Source: Nautilus pompilius
Taxonomy: Eukaryota > Mollusca > Cephalopoda > Nautilida > Nautilidae
Assembly (NCBI GenBank): GCA_018389105.1
Contig: JACATO010002730.1
Location: 3,454,501-3,518,500, forward strand
DNA: 64,000 bases
Reading direction: 5' to 3'
A model generated the notes under the pieces. The model made no database searches. It had not been told where the DNA came from and was given only the letters and a program-made list of their open reading frames with translations. Numbering within the stretch: the stretch's first letter is position 1; each line of letters opens with the position of its first letter. This document shows positions 61,201-64,000 of the stretch, piece by piece. A program made the position numbers and the translations under genes.

Positions 61201-62040
61201 TAGACTGGTCAAGAAAATTTTGACTATTTTTCTATATTTCTGGAATATGATTCATAAGATTTATTTCCAAATATTAGTATTAAGTGATGTGCAAAATATT
61301 TATAAATATGTTATTTTGAAATAAGAGAAAAAAATTTAAATGTGATATTTTTTTTCGAATTGCTTGTTTCATCAACATTTCATGTACTATACAAATGTTC
61401 CCTTTTTTCTCTGCCCTGTGCATAAGGTAGAAAAAAATCTACAGAAATATTTTTACATTGCCCATAAAATGTCTGCGCAGAAGTAATCTATCATACGTGA
61501 AATAGCCACTATCTTCCTGAAACGACGCGATCTGTGCACTAATAGGCAGTTTATGAGGTTTTTCCAAACTCTTATTTTCGAGATGTAGATATTAAACTAA
61601 TATAGTGGAATTACTAGTTCAGTAGACGTGCCGCGCTTGCTAGAAGAAATGACTTTGCATACTAGACAGAGAGACTCTTAAGAAATTAATTTCTAAAAGA
61701 ATGATCAAAGAACGAATCCTTCGGGGAAAAAAATCTATGCGAAGTTAATAGCCTTTTCAAGCAGTCACTGGTCACCTATATCATAAATAGTTCTGGGTTC
61801 AGGGTTATATGAACAGTCCTGTTTTTGTTTATTTTATCATTGTTGCATTCAAAATTTCTTTTAGTACATTGCATTTTCTTACACACACATATATACATAC
61901 ATTTATATAGTGTGTGTTTTTCGTGTTCAAATCCAACTGTTTTAATTGATTTCTGTTTATTAATTTATAAGTATACAGAAAAATGTTATATCCACACAAA
62001 TAATATCGACAAAATAATGAGTAATTGCAGCTGAGGGATG
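60525..62040. other. AT-rich non-coding DNA with a TA microsatellite
   Basis: A (TA)n run lies at 61169-61202 after a poly-A stretch. Short CA/TA runs occur near 61882-61915. No gene was recognised. Confidence 0.6.
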
Positions 62041-62049
62041 TATATAATA

Positions 62050-62650
62050 CATACACATTCCATTATTTTAAAAGTTGATATGCAAGCCCACACCTGTGTT
62101 TATCGAACCCCAAAGCTTAAATATAGCGGACAGTTATATCGCTTTTCGATTCACCTTGGAACAAAGACTCAGTGATTTTTGACAAACAGTTCAAACAGGA
62201 ATTCATCGGTAAAGAGCATTTTCTTTCAAATTTGGTCATCCCACTGTTCATTTTATCCTTTTCGTCTAGTTGTCTTTTTAAAGCAGAGGCTTTCGGGTAG
62301 CTACACGCGCGTAGATTCTGTAATTTGCGCTGTGTATCTTATGCAAAACTGATACTGTTGACAATAGACAGACGTTGACGAGGAAGACACCACGAACATT
62401 ACAAAAGTGATGTTAAGTACCGCAGGGTATATTCTCTATGTGATAGACGACAAGTCAATAGAGATCTTGCAAATGTCCTAGCTGCAGGAACTGGTGCTAA
62501 TGTTTGTTTTATTTTCAAGAGCCTATTTTTCTCAAAATCTTCAATTCAGCTTCTTCTGAAACATGAAGCCGGATTGATATCTATCACGTGGAATGGTCTT
62601 CACTAGCTAACGCTTTGATTTTTATTCGTTTTCATATGATATTTTTTTCC
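62050..62650. pseudogene. Tc1-like transposase relic, copy B, with inverted internal segment
   Basis: Most of this relic reads on the minus strand. At about 62640-62560 there are ALASEDHS and LHVSEEAELKILRKI (the N-terminal region), and at about 62240-62190 the piece MLFTDEFLFELF has the first catalytic Asp. The middle part (about 62350-62515) reads on the plus strand. VDNRQ is followed by DVKYRRVYSLCDRRQVNRDL and ANVLAAGTGANVC, which in copy A at 47.0 kb is on the same strand as the rest. The segment has therefore been inverted in place. Confidence 0.65.
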
Positions 62651-62925
62651 AAGTTGCCATAGTATCACTACACATTCACCACACTACAAAAATATCACAT
62701 TTACAATCCTTTGGCGTGTGTCGTACTTTCTGATTTCTGTCATGAAAACCATTCAGTGTAATATACCAACACATGACCGTTATGGAGCATTTCATTTTTA
62801 CATATGTAATGTGATTTTATCATGTTATTCGCATTTTATACTCAGCTTTTCTCTTGTTTTAATAATTATTTTAATACTGTTTGTCTGAAACATTTTATTT
62901 TTTTAATTTTAGGCAACAATTCGAA
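62270..62925. repeat. Dispersed repeat pair, copy B
   Basis: This aligns with 46850-47510 through shared landmarks on both sides of the inverted segment. These are CTTTCGGGTAGCTACAC at the left, CTGAAACATGAAGCC and CTTCACTAGCTAACGC in the middle, and ACACATTCACCACACTACA and a CATGTTATTCGCATTTTATA block at the right. Confidence 0.65.
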
Positions 62926-63589
62926 TACGTTTACTGTTTCAGCGGAGAAATTCATATTTTAAGAAAACTCTATCTCTCCATAGGTTGATCAATTTTAAGG
63001 ACTACGCAAATATAATTAACTAATAAAAATTGCTTGATGTGTATTTTAAAAAAATAAGAAAAATATCACATAGTATGCGGAGTCCACGCAATTAATGTCG
63101 TAATTTTTCAGTTATTTTTGTTTTCTAAACATTTGCTCTATCCTGTTTCGACAATCGTCAAAACATGGATTGAAAAAATGCGATGAATATATTTATATAT
63201 TTGCTTTCGGTTTCTCTGTTATTTACCTTTAAAATCGCCGGTGATCAAACGGTTTGAATTGTATGTGAAGAACGCCCATGAAAAAGGGCAATCTTTGATC
63301 GTCGCCATATCTAGCGCTCCCCTCTCGAAATAGTGCGTGGTTAATCATCTGCGAGGAGTTATGAGGTGATAAATGCCAGCTAAATAGAAAAGTTAAGGAG
63401 TGGAACAGGTGAACAACGGCTAAACTAACTACAGAGGCCAAAGTAATCTTTTCACCTGATTTACTTTCTTCGCCCAAAGGATTAAGTATACAAACAAAAC
63501 ATTTCAGAAATAATGGCTTATTTTTAACAACTCCGATTACTTTCCTGATATTTAAAACGAAAGTATTTTTACAACAATAATAATTTATT

Positions 63590-63620
<31 letters not shown>

Positions 63621-64000
63621 TTATTATTCCTTAAAGAAGTGCTAAAGTCAACAAATTTACTTTAACTATTTATATTAACTTGTTCTGTAATGATTGCATT
63701 AAGAAATAAAAAGGGAGTTTACATTAAATATTAAACCGTTCATAATTAGTGTTAAGTTAACCTAATCTAAAGATGGTGTTTAGGTTATCCGGACAGTCAT
63801 TAAGAAACAATTAAAGTGAAATGTATTTTGCATTTCTCAACTTACTAATTACCAATTACCGAATACATATAACAAATAAATGAATATTCTAATATTTACT
63901 TTGAGAACAACCATCTTGTGATTTTTACTCTTTTGTGGCTGGAAGTAGAACGAGTAACCTCAGAAGCCGTATGTATGACCGTCATGTAGTACACCGTGTC
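62926..64000. other. AT-rich non-coding DNA with an ATT microsatellite
   Basis: (ATT)n at about 63579-63629 is the only clear feature. The minus-strand frame at 63229-63477 has no recognised motif. Confidence 0.6.

Overview
This is a gene-poor, strongly AT-rich stretch of an animal nuclear genome. It reads like intergenic DNA or the inside of a very large intron. The evidence is scattered microsatellites, tRNA-derived SINE-like pieces, degraded LINE reverse transcriptase, GT-AG introns in the one spliced gene, and a dense layering of cut-and-paste DNA transposons. Nothing is bacterial, there is no operon structure, and no host gene can be named. The mix of Tc1-like, mariner, DD41D, pogo/Tigger and hAT-like elements fits an invertebrate (a mollusc such as a cephalopod, or an arthropod), but the sequence alone does not fix the species.

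Layout. 1-10 kb: AT-rich DNA with a LINE tail relic (4.4-5.1 kb), a short inverted-repeat element (7.3 kb) and a SINE-like piece (8.45-8.61 kb). 10.2-13.7 kb: the most informative object, a 3.5-kb hAT-like transposon. It has an 8-bp palindromic target duplication, long imperfect terminal inverted repeats and a three-exon transposase of about 770 residues. 14.3-15.8 kb: a fish-type Tc1 element. 16.2 kb: a GA microsatellite. 17.9-19.2 kb: a mariner. 20.6-22.0 kb: a pogo/Tigger relic. 25.2-26.0 kb: a Tigger-type non-autonomous element. 26.2-27.8 kb: a Tc1-like element with inner and outer terminal repeats. 29.0-29.2 kb: a SINE-like piece. 30.8-32.1 kb: a DD41D mariner-like element with one visible end. 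38.5 and 48.1 kb: more copies of the short inverted-repeat element. 39.9-40.2 kb: the only candidate host exon, strand unresolved. 41.5 kb: a Tc1 relic. 42.2-43.7 kb: a Tc1-like element with an almost complete frame. 46.8-47.5 and 62.0-62.9 kb: two related Tc1 relics, one with an internally inverted segment. 53.2 kb: a SINE-like piece. 54.6-55.2 and 58.4-59.3 kb: Tc1/Tc3 relics. 60.1-60.5 kb: a LINE reverse-transcriptase relic.

None of the transposases looks able to work as it stands. The breaks are stop codons, homopolymer frameshifts and lost catalytic residues: a stop at the catalytic Glu in one, Glu to Val in another, and two Asp to Glu changes in the mariner. The older relics are legible only as short motifs. 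The window is therefore a record of repeated colonisation by IS630-Tc1-mariner lineages plus one divergent hAT-like family, not a working gene set.
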